Below, one piece after another: positions 27,615-35,794 of a DNA stretch of 64,000 nt. The position numbers and the translations under genes are program-made. The stretch covers positions 35,170-99,169 of the forward strand of contig CAVZTA010000015.1 in assembly GCA_963778025.1 (NCBI GenBank), read 5' to 3'. Below the pieces are notes generated by a model, which did no database searches, had not been told where the DNA came from, and saw only the letters and a program-made list of their open reading frames with translations. The stretch's first letter is position 1. Each line of letters starts with the position of its first letter. The stretch comes from CAVZTA01 sp963778025 (GTDB taxonomy: Bacteria; Chloroflexota; Limnocylindria; Limnocylindrales; CSP1-4).

Positions 27615-28568
27615 CTAGTCGCGGAAGTCGGCGGCGTTGAGGCGGCGGCGGTCGACCGTGAGCTGGAGGACGTCGGGTCGGCTGTAGTGGCCGGTCGGGT
27701 CGAAGTTCTGGCGCTCCTCGCGGACGCGCGCGAGGTCGATGTCGGCGCACACGAGGCGCTCCTCGCCGGCCACGGGCGCGACGACCCACTCGCCATCCGG
27801 CCCTGCGATGCACGAGCCCCCGTCGTAGATCAGGTGCTCCGGGTCGCCGCCGTAGTCCTCGATGACGGCCTGCTTGAGCGGGAAGTCATCGGGCAGGTCG
27901 GCGGCGCTCACGAGCGTCGACGCGCTGAGGGCGTAGACGCGGCCCTCCGCCGCGATGAATCGGGTGATGGCTTCGGTGTTGTGGACACCACCCGGCCACA
28001 CCGCGACGTGGATGTCCTCGCCGCCGGCGTACATCGCGGCCCGCGCGAGCGGCATCCAGTTCTCCCAGCAGTTGAGGCCGCCGACCATCGCGCCGGCGCG
28101 GGTGTCGTGGACGCGCAGGCCGTGGCCGTCGCCGATGCCCCACGCGAGGCGCTCGCCGAACGTGGGCATGAGCTTGCGGTGGGCAGAGACGACGCCCTTC
28201 GCGGGATCGATGGCGACGAGCGTGCAATGGACGGTGCCGCTCGCCGGTCCGGTGCGACGTTCCGCGACACCCACATACGTGAAGACCCGGTGGTCGGCGG
28301 CGGCCTCGGCGATGTGCCGGATCTCGGGACCGTCGAGCTCGACCGCGTGGTCGAGGTACCAGGCGTGGGTGCGCTTCTGGTCGGGATCGTTCCAGGCGCT
28401 GGCGCGCGGCATGTCGACCCAGACGGGATAACCGCCGAGGAACGTCTCGCCGAAGGCGAGCAGCTCGACACCATTCTCGGCGGCCGCGCCGATCCAGCGG
28501 GTGACGGTGTCGGCGGTCTTCGTGCGGTCGCCCCAGGCGGTGTGGGTCTGGGCTGCGGCGATGCGCAT
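27615..28568 (-). CDS. Nitrilase-family carbon-nitrogen hydrolase
   Basis: 317 residues. ATG 28568 follows GAGGGACG. Catalytic triad visible: Glu in LLAFGETFLGGYPVW, Lys in SAHRKLMPTFGERLAWG, Cys in GGLNCWENWMPLAR. The spacing and GGYPxW plus NCWENxMPLAR are those of true nitrilases (branch 1: nitrile to carboxylate and ammonia) rather than amidases. Encoded 26 bases before the decarboxylase on the same strand, though that gene has its own -10 box. Confidence 0.88.
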   Translation of the reverse strand: MRIAAAQTHTAWGDRTKTADTVTRWIGAAAENGVELLAFGETFLGGYPVWVDMPRASAWNDPDQKRTHAWYLDHAVELDGPEIRHIAEAAADHRVFTYVGVAERRTGPASGTVHCTLVAIDPAKGVVSAHRKLMPTFGERLAWGIGDGHGLRVHDTRAGAMVGGLNCWENWMPLARAAMYAGGEDIHVAVWPGGVHNTEAITRFIAAEGRVYALSASTLVSAADLPDDFPLKQAVIEDYGGDPEHLIYDGGSCIAGPDGEWVVAPVAGEERLVCADIDLARVREERQNFDPTGHYSRPDVLQLTVDRRRLNAADFRD

Positions 28569-28598
28569 CGGCGCGTCCCTCGTGCGGTCCGGCCGATG

Positions 28599-29105
28599 CT
28601 ACCGCGTGGCCGGAACCGGTTCGACGTCGGGCTCGGATGACACGCGGCGCGCGGGCGGCGGGAACGGCTGCTTCAGCGTGAACGCCTCGGGCGTTGGGCC
28701 GTGGCGGGCGAGCAGCTCGAGGTGGGCGAGCGCGTGCTCGATCGTCGGGCGTCGGCCGGCCGGGACCCACCACGCGGCGAGATGCGGCCCGTCCCAGAGG
28801 TCGAACCAGTGCCGCCGGAGCTGGAAGGACTCGACGTGGGCGCTGCGGTAGGTGAACGCCTTGAGGTCGTCGACCGAGCGCCACACCGAGAGGTTGATGA
28901 TCACCCGCGGGTCGTTGGTGACCTTGAGGTGCGTCGCGTTGCCGGAGTCGTCCTTGAGGCGCCAGATGAAGCCCGGCGCTTGCTCGGCCAGCTCGTTGAT
29001 CTCGGCGAGGCGGCCGACGAATCCGCCCATCCGCAGATCCTCGATGGGCCAGCGCGCCCGCCCGATGTTCGTCTGCGCGAGCTCGTAGAGCGGCGTGTCA
29101 TCCAC
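28599..29105 (-). CDS. DUF3291-family protein
   Basis: 168 residues. GTG 29105 chosen because a TACGCT box lies 7 bases upstream; begins MDDTPLYELAQTNIGRARWP. The pattern PGFIWRLKDDSGNATH, INLSVWRSVDDLKAFTYRS, HVESFQLRRHWFD and LAAWWVPAGRRPT matches the DUF3291/antibiotic-biosynthesis-monooxygenase-like ferredoxin fold. Thirty bases upstream of the nitrilase start, same strand. Function unknown. Confidence 0.8.
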   Translation of the reverse strand: MDDTPLYELAQTNIGRARWPIEDLRMGGFVGRLAEINELAEQAPGFIWRLKDDSGNATHLKVTNDPRVIINLSVWRSVDDLKAFTYRSAHVESFQLRRHWFDLWDGPHLAAWWVPAGRRPTIEHALAHLELLARHGPTPEAFTLKQPFPPPARRVSSEPDVEPVPATR

Positions 29106-29112
29106 GTCGGGC

Positions 29113-29118
29113 AGCGTA
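29113..29118 (-). promoter_or_regulatory. -10 box (TACGCT), leaderless promoter
   Basis: Minus-strand TACGCT, 7 bases, GTG 29105. Likely transcribes DUF3291 and nitrilase genes. Confidence 0.5.
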
Positions 29119-29260
29119 CCGCTGAGCATGGCCTCCGAGGAGCGGGGTTGCCGGACCACCTTGGTCCGCAGCGACGCCTCTACGCACTGCCAGGCAGCGC
29201 CGCCAGCACGGGACGCGCCCAGAGCCGGGACCCACCGGGGCGCCGAAGGACGCTCCGGGC

Positions 29261-29266
29261 TACCAT
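29261..29266 (+). promoter_or_regulatory. -10 box (TACCAT), leaderless promoter
   Basis: TACCAT, 8 bases, GTG 29275. Confidence 0.45.
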
Positions 29267-29274
29267 CCCCGGCC

Positions 29275-29649
29275 GTGACGTCCCCGGAACAGCCGCCCTC
29301 GGTTCGGCCTGTCGAATACAAGGGCGAGCCGCTCGATGCGCAGCGCGGTCCGGGGCTCGGTTGCTTCCGGTTCCAGGTCGGGCTGCTGGTCGTGCTCATC
29401 GTGCTGACGCCGCTCAGCGTCTACTGGGACTGGCCGCCGATGGTCAGCGCGATCCTGCTGTTCGCGGTGATCGCGCTGCTGCTCGTGGCCGGGCAGACGA
29501 TCATCTTCCTGCTGCGACTCGTCGCGTCCGATCGGCGAGAGGGCCGCCGTCGCCCGCTGGCCAGCGAGACGCCCACCGTCGGCGAGCTCGAGGATGCCGG
29601 CGGCGTCGACGCGAACGAGCCGCCGCCCGACGCGAGCGTGCGAGAATAG
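29275..29649 (+). CDS. Small two-helix membrane protein
   Basis: 124 residues from GTG 29275. Pro-rich N-terminus, two membrane helices (about 35-52 and 58-82), then a basic RREGRRR stretch and an acidic, disordered tail. No recognised family. The position of the TACCAT box supports this start rather than upstream in-frame codons. Confidence 0.6.
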   Translation: MTSPEQPPSVRPVEYKGEPLDAQRGPGLGCFRFQVGLLVVLIVLTPLSVYWDWPPMVSAILLFAVIALLLVAGQTIIFLLRLVASDRREGRRRPLASETPTVGELEDAGGVDANEPPPDASVRE

Positions 29650-29705
29650 TCGCCCCACCTTCAGGAACCATCCTGCGTCTGCCCGCTCAGGAGGCTGACC
29701 CGCTC

Positions 29706-30032
29706 GTGCCCGTCCTCGCGACGTTCTTCTCGGTCCGCCGCGGTCGCGATCCGTTCTTCAAGTTCTTCATGAAGACGTTGTTCCCGCGTCAGGTCGGCGA
29801 CTACGAGAAGAAGTTCGGCATCCGCTTCCTCGGCTGGTACAACGTCGCGCACGGCTGGGACTTCGACAACGTCATCCTGCTCGAGCTGCCGGACTACGGC
29901 ACGCTCGACAAGCTGGAGGCCGACGAGGCCACGCGCGCGCTCGGCCATCGGGCGGGCGAGTGGCTCTTCGAGCGCCATCACTCGATGTTCCTCCGGGAAC
30001 GGCTCGGGCCCGACCTCGAGTACCACGGCTGA
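29706..30032 (+). CDS. Conserved hypothetical protein, ferredoxin-like fold likely
   Basis: 108 residues from GTG 29706, AGGAGG 11 bases upstream. Alternating strands and helices (VLATFFSVRRGRDPFFKFF, WYNVAHGWDFDNVILLELPD, FERHHSMFLRERLG) suggest a dimeric alpha-beta barrel as in NIPSNAP/ABM-like proteins. No catalytic residues assignable. Fourteen bases before the next gene, so co-transcribed with it. Confidence 0.6.
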   Translation: MPVLATFFSVRRGRDPFFKFFMKTLFPRQVGDYEKKFGIRFLGWYNVAHGWDFDNVILLELPDYGTLDKLEADEATRALGHRAGEWLFERHHSMFLRERLGPDLEYHG

Positions 30033-30045
30033 CCAAGGAGGCGAC

Positions 30046-30975
30046 ATGGACACGAGCCACAACAGCATGCTGGGAGAGCTCGCCGGCGACGCCGCCATGG
30101 AGCGAGCCGACTTCCTCGTCCAGGCGACCGACCAGTTCCGCAAGTTCCTCGACGCCAACCGTGAGCGGATCGAGGAGCTGGGCGGCCTGACGCTCATCGA
30201 TGAGGAACCCGACTACCTGTCGATCGCGCCGGACCTGACGTTCCGCAGTCGGACCCGGTTCGAGGACCCCGACACCGGCGAGTGGGTGAGCGAGACCGAG
30301 GTCATCGAGACGCCCGCCGAGATCGTCGAGCTGTACAACCCGGCCGACCTGTACGCCGCGTTCGGCGAGGCGGCCAAGGAGGCGGCCGGGCTCGCGGCCG
30401 AACCCACCGCGACGGATGAGCTCCTCGACACGGCAGGGATCGCGCCCGAGGAGACCTTCGGTCTCAACGATGACGAGGCGTACGCACGCGCCGCCGACGA
30501 CTGGGCGGCCGCGCAGGGCGTCGTCCTCGACGCCGATTCCGAAGAGGGCGCGGCGCAGCGCATCTACGACCTGGCGCTCGAGTTCCAGGAGCGCAGCCAG
30601 CGCAGCGAGGCGCGCCTCATCGAGCAGTTCGAGGAGGCCGTGCAACGGCTCGCCGGACGGCTCGGCGACCTGATCGTGGTGGACGACGAGGACGAGCGGC
30701 TCACCCTGAGCGCCGACGGTCGCTTCAAGGCCGAGGTCCTGCCCGAGGACAGCGAGGGCGAGTGGCGGACGCTGTCCGAGCCCGGGGCCATCGTCGAGTA
30801 CTACGACCCGACCGACGTGTTCGGTGACCTCGCGGACGCCCTCGCGGAGGCCTATCCGGCGATCGCGCCGGAGGCTGCAGGCGCGGCCGAAGCGGACGCG
30901 GGCGACGAGGCCTTCGGCGACGAGGACGACATCGCGGCCGAGGACGAGTCGGGCCAGAACGGCAGCCGGCCCTAG
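30046..30975 (+). CDS. Acidic protein with duplicated domain, unknown function
   Basis: 309 residues, ATG 30046 with a strong AAGGAGG site. No signal or membrane helix; very acidic. Two copies of one domain: residues about 40-105 (GGLTLIDEEPDYLSIAPDLT, then ETPAEIVELYNPADLYAAF) and about 203-268 (GDLIVVDDEDERLTLSADGR, then SEPGAIVEYYDPTDVFGDL). A helical, Glu/Arg-rich linker joins them. A small GC palindrome covers the stop codon. I do not recognise the family. Confidence 0.7.
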   Translation: MDTSHNSMLGELAGDAAMERADFLVQATDQFRKFLDANRERIEELGGLTLIDEEPDYLSIAPDLTFRSRTRFEDPDTGEWVSETEVIETPAEIVELYNPADLYAAFGEAAKEAAGLAAEPTATDELLDTAGIAPEETFGLNDDEAYARAADDWAAAQGVVLDADSEEGAAQRIYDLALEFQERSQRSEARLIEQFEEAVQRLAGRLGDLIVVDDEDERLTLSADGRFKAEVLPEDSEGEWRTLSEPGAIVEYYDPTDVFGDLADALAEAYPAIAPEAAGAAEADAGDEAFGDEDDIAAEDESGQNGSRP

Positions 30976-31004
30976 GCCGGTCGCGCCGTCGGGGATCCGC
31001 GCGG

Positions 31005-31884
31005 ATGCGCCTCGTCGGCGCCGAGCTCGTCGAGAGCCGGGAGATCCTGCCCGGTCAGTGGCTGCAGGCGTACCACGCGCCGGAGATCGCCAACGGGTCG
31101 CGGGCCGGGCAGTTCGTGCACGTCCGACCCGGTGACTGGTCCGGGCTGGTCCTTCGGCGGCCGTTCTCGATCAATACCGCCGATGCCGCCACGGGCATCA
31201 TCACGATCCACTTCCGGACGGTGGGGCGGGGGACCGAGTGGTTCACGCGCCTGCGTCCGGGCGACGTCATCGACATGCTCGGGCCGCTGGGGCGGCCGTT
31301 CGAGGTGGATCGCCAGTCGCGGCACCTGCTGCTGATCGCCGGCGGCCTGGGCATGGCCGGCGTCCGGATGCTGGCCGACGAGGCGCTGCGCGACGGGCGC
31401 CAGGTGGTGCTGCTGTTCGGGGCGGCGTCGGCGCGGGATGTCTACCCGTCGAACCTGCTGCCGGACGAGGTCGAGTACGTCGTCGCGACGGATGACGGGT
31501 CGCTGGGCCACCACGGGCTGGTGACCGCGCTCATCCCCGAGTACGAGGCGTGGGCCGACCAGGCGTTCGCGTGCGGGCCCGTATCGGATGCTCGAGGCGC
31601 TGGCTCGGCAGGCGGCGGGGCGGCGGCAGCGGCTGGGCGTCGCGAAGCTGGGCCGGAAGCGCGGCGGCGGGAAGCCGCTGGCGATCGGCTCGCCGGAAGC
31701 GCGCCGGAAGGCGTATCTCCAGGTGTCGATGGAGCAGAACATGGGCTGCGCGGTGGGCGCGTGCCTCGGTTGCGTCGTCATGGGCGTGTCGGGGACGCCG
31801 CAGCGGGTGTGTCGCGAGGGGCCCGTCTTCGCGTACGACGAGATCGATTGGGAGAAGGGCTGGCCGCCGGGGATGGCGTCGTGA
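31005..31884 (+). CDS. pyrK: Dihydroorotate dehydrogenase electron-transfer subunit (one frameshift near 31581)
   Basis: FAD and 2Fe-2S protein that passes electrons from PyrD to NAD+. Ferredoxin-reductase fold: RPFSINTAD binds FAD, then HFRTVGRGTEWF, LLLIAGGLGMAGVRML and ACGP. After an extra G near 31581 the frame resumes at YRMLEALARQ and reaches the cluster motif MGCAVGACLGCVV with a fourth Cys in RVCREGPVF. About 40 basic residues between the two parts are longer than usual. ATG 31005. Coupled to pyrD downstream. Confidence 0.87.
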
Positions 31885-32034
31885 AGGCGAAGAAGCGGGT
31901 GGTCACCGCGCGGCCCACGGCGCGGACGCCGACCGTTCGCCGGATCAAGCCGGCCATCGTGCCGGCCCCTCGGGTGCCGGGTTCGACCCGGCCGGCGCTC
32001 GAGAAGCCTGTCGCGGGCCGCCCGCGCAGCCGCG

Positions 32035-33033
32035 GTGTCGGTCGCGCCGGCCGTCGATGCGCTCGGTGGCGGAGAGGTCGATCTGTCGGTCGATCTGGGG
32101 CGCGGGTTGGTGCTGCCGAACCCGATCCTGGTGGCTTCGGGGACGTTCGGCTACGGGGTGGAGTACGGCGACGTCGTCGACGTCCAGCGGCTGGGTGCGA
32201 TCTGCTGCAAGGGGACGACGCTCAAGGCGCGCATCGGCAACCCCACGCCGCGCGTGACCGAGACGCCGGGCGGGATGCTGAACTCGATCGGGCTGCAGAA
32301 CCCGGGGGTCGACGCGGTCATCGAGAAGTACGGCAAGACGTGGTCGGGCTGGTCGGTGCCCGTGATCGTCAACGTCGCGGGCGAGTCGATCGCGGACTAC
32401 GTGGAGTGCGCGCGGCGGCTCGACGGTCAGCCCGGCGTCGCGGGGATCGAGCTGAACATCTCGTGTCCGAACGTCGGCAAGGGCGGGTTGCAGTTCGCGA
32501 TCGATGCCGAGGCGGCGGGCGCGGTCACGGCGGCGGTTCGGCGGGCGACCGATCTGCCGCTGCTCGTGAAGTTGTCGCCGAACGTGGCGGACGTGCGGCC
32601 GATCGCGCGGGCGATCGCGGATGCGGGCGCGGATGCGCTGACGGCGGTGAACACGCTCAGCGGGATCGCCGTCGCGCCGTCGCGTCGGGGTCCGCTGCTG
32701 GGCAACACGTACGGCGGGGTCTCGGGGCCGGCGATCAAGCCGATCGCGCTGCGGATCGTGTACGAGGTGGCGCAGCTGGTCGACATCCCGGTCGTCGCGA
32801 TCGGCGGTGTGTCGACGCTGGACGACGTGCTGGACTTCCTGGCGGTGGGTGCGGAGGCGGTCCAGGTGGGCACGGCGCTCTTCGCGGACCCGACGCTGCC
32901 GGTCCGCCTGATCGATGAGCTGGCGGCCGTGTGTCGTGCTCGCGGGTTGTCCTCGTACCGGCCGCTGATCGGGACGGCCCTGCCGAAGAAGCCGGCACCG
33001 AACTCCGCGAAGGGTGTCGAGTACCGGCCATGA
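32035..33033 (+). CDS. pyrD: Dihydroorotate dehydrogenase, class 1B
   Basis: Oxidises dihydroorotate to orotate with PyrK. 332 residues from GTG 32035. Motifs: NPILVASGTFGYG, KGTTLKARIGNPTPR, GGMLNSIGLQNPG, catalytic Cys in ELNISCPNVGKGG, VKLSPNV, NTLSGIAVAP and VAIGGVSTLDD. Cys as base plus adjacent pyrK defines class 1B. A Lys/Arg/Pro-rich frame from GTG 31881 (overlapping the pyrK stop) leads into this gene with one frameshift near 32030 and may be a real N-terminal extension. Confidence 0.93.
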   Translation: MSVAPAVDALGGGEVDLSVDLGRGLVLPNPILVASGTFGYGVEYGDVVDVQRLGAICCKGTTLKARIGNPTPRVTETPGGMLNSIGLQNPGVDAVIEKYGKTWSGWSVPVIVNVAGESIADYVECARRLDGQPGVAGIELNISCPNVGKGGLQFAIDAEAAGAVTAAVRRATDLPLLVKLSPNVADVRPIARAIADAGADALTAVNTLSGIAVAPSRRGPLLGNTYGGVSGPAIKPIALRIVYEVAQLVDIPVVAIGGVSTLDDVLDFLAVGAEAVQVGTALFADPTLPVRLIDELAAVCRARGLSSYRPLIGTALPKKPAPNSAKGVEYRP

Positions 33034-33043
33034 GCCGCGACGC

Positions 33044-33463
33044 GTGAGCGGCGCGTGGACCTGCCCCGAGTGCGGGCGGTCGTTCGGGCGGGCGGGGCAG
33101 TCGCATACCTGCGTTCCGGCGGGCTCGTTGGAGGCGTCGTTCGCGGGGCGGCCGGCGTGGTACCGCGAGGCCTTCGACCGCATCGAGGCACACCTTCGCG
33201 GGTCGGCCGAGGTCGTCGTCGAGCCCGTGCAGGTCGGCGTGTTCTTCAAGCGCTCGCGATCGTTCGCGGAGATCCGGCCGATGAAGTCGGTGCTGCGGGT
33301 GGAGTTCCTGCTGTCGCGGTCGCTCGACGACCCGCGCATCTCGAAGACGCTGCCGCTCAGCGCGAACCGCATCGCGTACTTCGTGGACCTGCGCGCGCCG
33401 GAGGAGGTCGACGCGACGCTCCTCGGCTGGCTCGCCGAGGCCTACGACTCGTCCCCGGTCTGA
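33044..33463 (+). CDS. Zinc-ribbon DUF5655-type protein
   Basis: 139 residues from GTG 33044. N-terminal Cys/His knuckle CPECGRSFGRAGQSHTC, then a DUF5655-like domain: YREAFDRIEAHLRG, VGVFFKRSRSFAEIRPM, KSVLRVEFLLSRSLDDPR, HRIAYFVDLRAPEEVD-like end (here NRIAYFVDL). Proteins of this domain are uncharacterised, often described as 'DUF5655' alone. Starts 10 bases after pyrD. Confidence 0.7.
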   Translation: MSGAWTCPECGRSFGRAGQSHTCVPAGSLEASFAGRPAWYREAFDRIEAHLRGSAEVVVEPVQVGVFFKRSRSFAEIRPMKSVLRVEFLLSRSLDDPRISKTLPLSANRIAYFVDLRAPEEVDATLLGWLAEAYDSSPV

Positions 33464-33490
33464 CCCGCGTCTTCGCGTCGGCCGTGCTCA

Positions 33491-33670
33491 GCTGATGTGC
33501 ATTTCGGCGGCTGGCGGAGCGCAAGGCCCCGGACGCCACCCGCGACAGCTCGGTGGCGCGTCGCTTGTCGGCGGCGACGACCGTCCGATGTGCATCAGGC
33601 CGGCGAAGAGCCACTTGGGGTCCCGTTGGTCGTGGCTTGTCGCGACGCAGCCCCGGGAATGCACATCAGG
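33491..33670. repeat. Inverted-repeat intergenic element
   Basis: Left end CTGATGTGCATTTCGGCGGCTG and right end reading inward CTGATGTGCATTCCCGGGGCTG are inverted copies (33491-33512 and 33649-33670). A third GATGTGCATCAGG lies inside at 33589. The element is about 180 bp, similar in size to the palindromic repeats at 7.7-8.1 kb but unlike them in sequence. No gene in 33464-33755. Confidence 0.65.
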
Positions 33671-33755
33671 CGATCACGAGCGTCGCGAAGTTCGCGTGAA
33701 CCTGGGCGGCACGCGATGACTCTGGACGGGTGACGGCATCGCGAGGGAGGGTGGG

Positions 33756-34295
33756 TTGGACCCGGACCGCATCCGACGGGCCCAGCACGGCGACGCCGAC
33801 GCGTTCACGGAGCTGATCGAGGGACGGATCGGGGCGATGACCCGGACGGCGACGGCGATCCTGGGGCACGAGGCGGACGCACGCGACGCGGTGCAGGACG
33901 CGCTCGTCGCGGCCTGGCGCCAGCTGCCGAGGCTGCGTGATCCGCAGGCGTTCGACGCGTGGCTGACCCGCATCCTCGTCCATCGGTGTCGACGAGGCCT
34001 CCGTCGCCGGGGAGCGGCGCGCGTCCGCGAGATCCCCGCCCAGGCGCTCGAGATCGACGACAGCCCGGCCGCGCCCGACGACCTCGCCGCCGCGGAACGG
34101 CGCGCCGCCATCGGTCGAGCGTTCGACCGCCTGACCATCGATCAGCGGACGCTCCTCGTCTTGCACCACCTCGACGGCCGGCCCCTCACCGACATCGCGG
34201 AGGTCCTCCGCGTCCCCGTCGGCACGGCGAAGTCACGGCTCCACCACGCGCGGATCGCCCTCGACCGGGCGCTCACCCGCGAGGGCGGCCGATGA
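33756..34295 (+). CDS. ECF-type RNA polymerase sigma factor
   Basis: 179 residues. TTG 33756 follows GAGGGAGG. Region 2: AQHGDADAFTELIEGRIGAM, HEADARDAVQDALVAAWRQL, FDAWLTRILVHRCRRGLRRR. Region 4: LTIDQRTLLVLHHLDGRPL, DIAEVLRVPVGTAKSRLHHA. The stop overlaps the next start (ATGA). The second sigma/anti-sigma pair of the window. Confidence 0.88.
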   Translation: MDPDRIRRAQHGDADAFTELIEGRIGAMTRTATAILGHEADARDAVQDALVAAWRQLPRLRDPQAFDAWLTRILVHRCRRGLRRRGAARVREIPAQALEIDDSPAAPDDLAAAERRAAIGRAFDRLTIDQRTLLVLHHLDGRPLTDIAEVLRVPVGTAKSRLHHARIALDRALTREGGR

Positions 34296-35768
34296 CCGGG
34301 CCGACCGGCGTGGACGATCGCGAGCTCGAGGCGGTCCTGGCCGGCCGGGCCACGCGCGCGGCTCGAGCCGACGACCGGGAGCTCCTGGCCGCCGTGGGTC
34401 AGCGCATCGCCGCGACGGGCCAGGTACGGCTCGTCCCGCTCGTCCCGGTCGCCTGGGAGCGAGTCGCCTGGCTGGGTTCGATCGCGGTCGCGCTGATGAT
34501 CGGGCTCACCGCGGGCTCGTCGGGCCGCGCTGGCTCCAGGGCATCGGAGCCACCGCGGTGCCATCCGCCACGGGCGAGACGACGTCCCCGACCGCGACGA
34601 CGCTCGAGGCATCCACAGGCGAGCGCGGCTTGAAGATCCCGATGCTGCCGGAGCAGCTCGCCGCCGCGATCCCGCGGCTCGACGGACGGCTGGTGATCGT
34701 CCAGGGCCGCATGGATCCCGAACGAGTGCCCTGCCCCACGGGTCCGGCGGGCTGCTGGGCGGGCAGGTTGGCCGGCTACGCGGGGCCGCCGATCCTCGCC
34801 GCGCCTGATGGGCCAGCCGACTGGGATGGCTCGGCGGTCGGCCGGCCGGTCCTCGCGATCGACCACGGAGAGGCGCGGTACGTCGGGCAGCTCGGCACGA
34901 GCGGGGTGATGCGCGTCGCTCGTCCGTCCACGCTCGTCAAGCCGCTCGACGACGCGACGGCTTGGTCCTGGTCGAGGGTCGCGTCAACGCCGATTGCGGG
35001 GCCAGCGCAGGCGGATGCTCGATCGGCATCGACGACGGCATCTCGGCCGGGGAGGTCCTGCAGCCGGTGCTCGCGGAACCGGGGCGGCCGCCGGCACACG
35101 GCGGGGTCGGCCGCTTCGTCCTCCGCTGGGGCGACGTGGCGCACTCGTGCCCGTCGACCACCGGGCCGGGCGCGCCGAGCTGCGCATCGCCGATCGGGCT
35201 GCCGTGGACGTTCGTCGGATGGGTCGCCGGCGACGCGATCCGGACCCAGCCGGTGCCGACATGCGATGGCGTCGATGGCGATCTGTGCGCCGCGCTCGCG
35301 GATCTCGCGGTGGGCGACACGCCGGACGTCGTCTCGATCGACGTCGGGCCGTTCGGGTGGCAACGCTTACACACGAGGTCGTCGCGACGCTCACCGACGG
35401 ATCGGGCAGAGCCTGGATCTGCAACACCGAAGGGAGCGAGCTCGGCTGCCGATCACGGCTTGGTACGGAGCCCAACGGCACTCGCGATCGTTCGGGTCGT
35501 CGTCGACGGCGTCGCCAGCCGGTACGTGGTCTTCACGAACGCGCAGGGGATGTCGTTCGACCTGACCGTCGATCGGACGGCGACCATCTCCCTGACGCGC
35601 GGCGAGTGGCAGATGTTCTCGACCGACGTACCGCCGCCCGGGCCGCCGAACGACCTCTGTTCGTCCACGCTCGACGTCCACCCGGGCGACCGCCTGGAAC
35701 TCCGCATCACGGTGACCAACGGGGTCTGTGCGCAGCAGGTCGCGCCGGACGCGAGCCCGAGGTCCTGA
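34292..35768 (+). CDS. Putative membrane anti-sigma factor with extracellular domain (several frameshifts)
   Basis: ATG 34292 overlaps the sigma stop. Short cytoplasmic part (VDDRELEAVLAGRATRAARA), a transmembrane helix (VAWLGSIAVALMIGLTAGSS) and a secreted part with several Cys (VPCPTGPAGCWAG, DCGASAGGCS, CDGVDGDLCAALAD) ending at 35768. Frames change near 34540, 34960 and 35370-35460. No zinc HxxxCxxC motif, unlike the other pair. Role as anti-sigma factor rests on position. Confidence 0.6.
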
Positions 35769-35780
35769 CGCCCTTCCACG

Positions 35781-35786
35781 TACACT
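35781..35786 (+). promoter_or_regulatory. -10 box (TACACT) of pyrE
   Basis: TACACT, 8 bases, ATG 35795. pyrE therefore appears to have its own leaderless promoter, separate from the PyrR leader. Confidence 0.5.
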
Positions 35787-35794
35787 CGGGCTCG

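Noticed and set aside
31970..31995. GGGTTCGACCCGG, resembling a tRNA T-arm
   Set aside because: No acceptor, D or anticodon arms can be built around it; it lies in the pyrK-pyrD junction.
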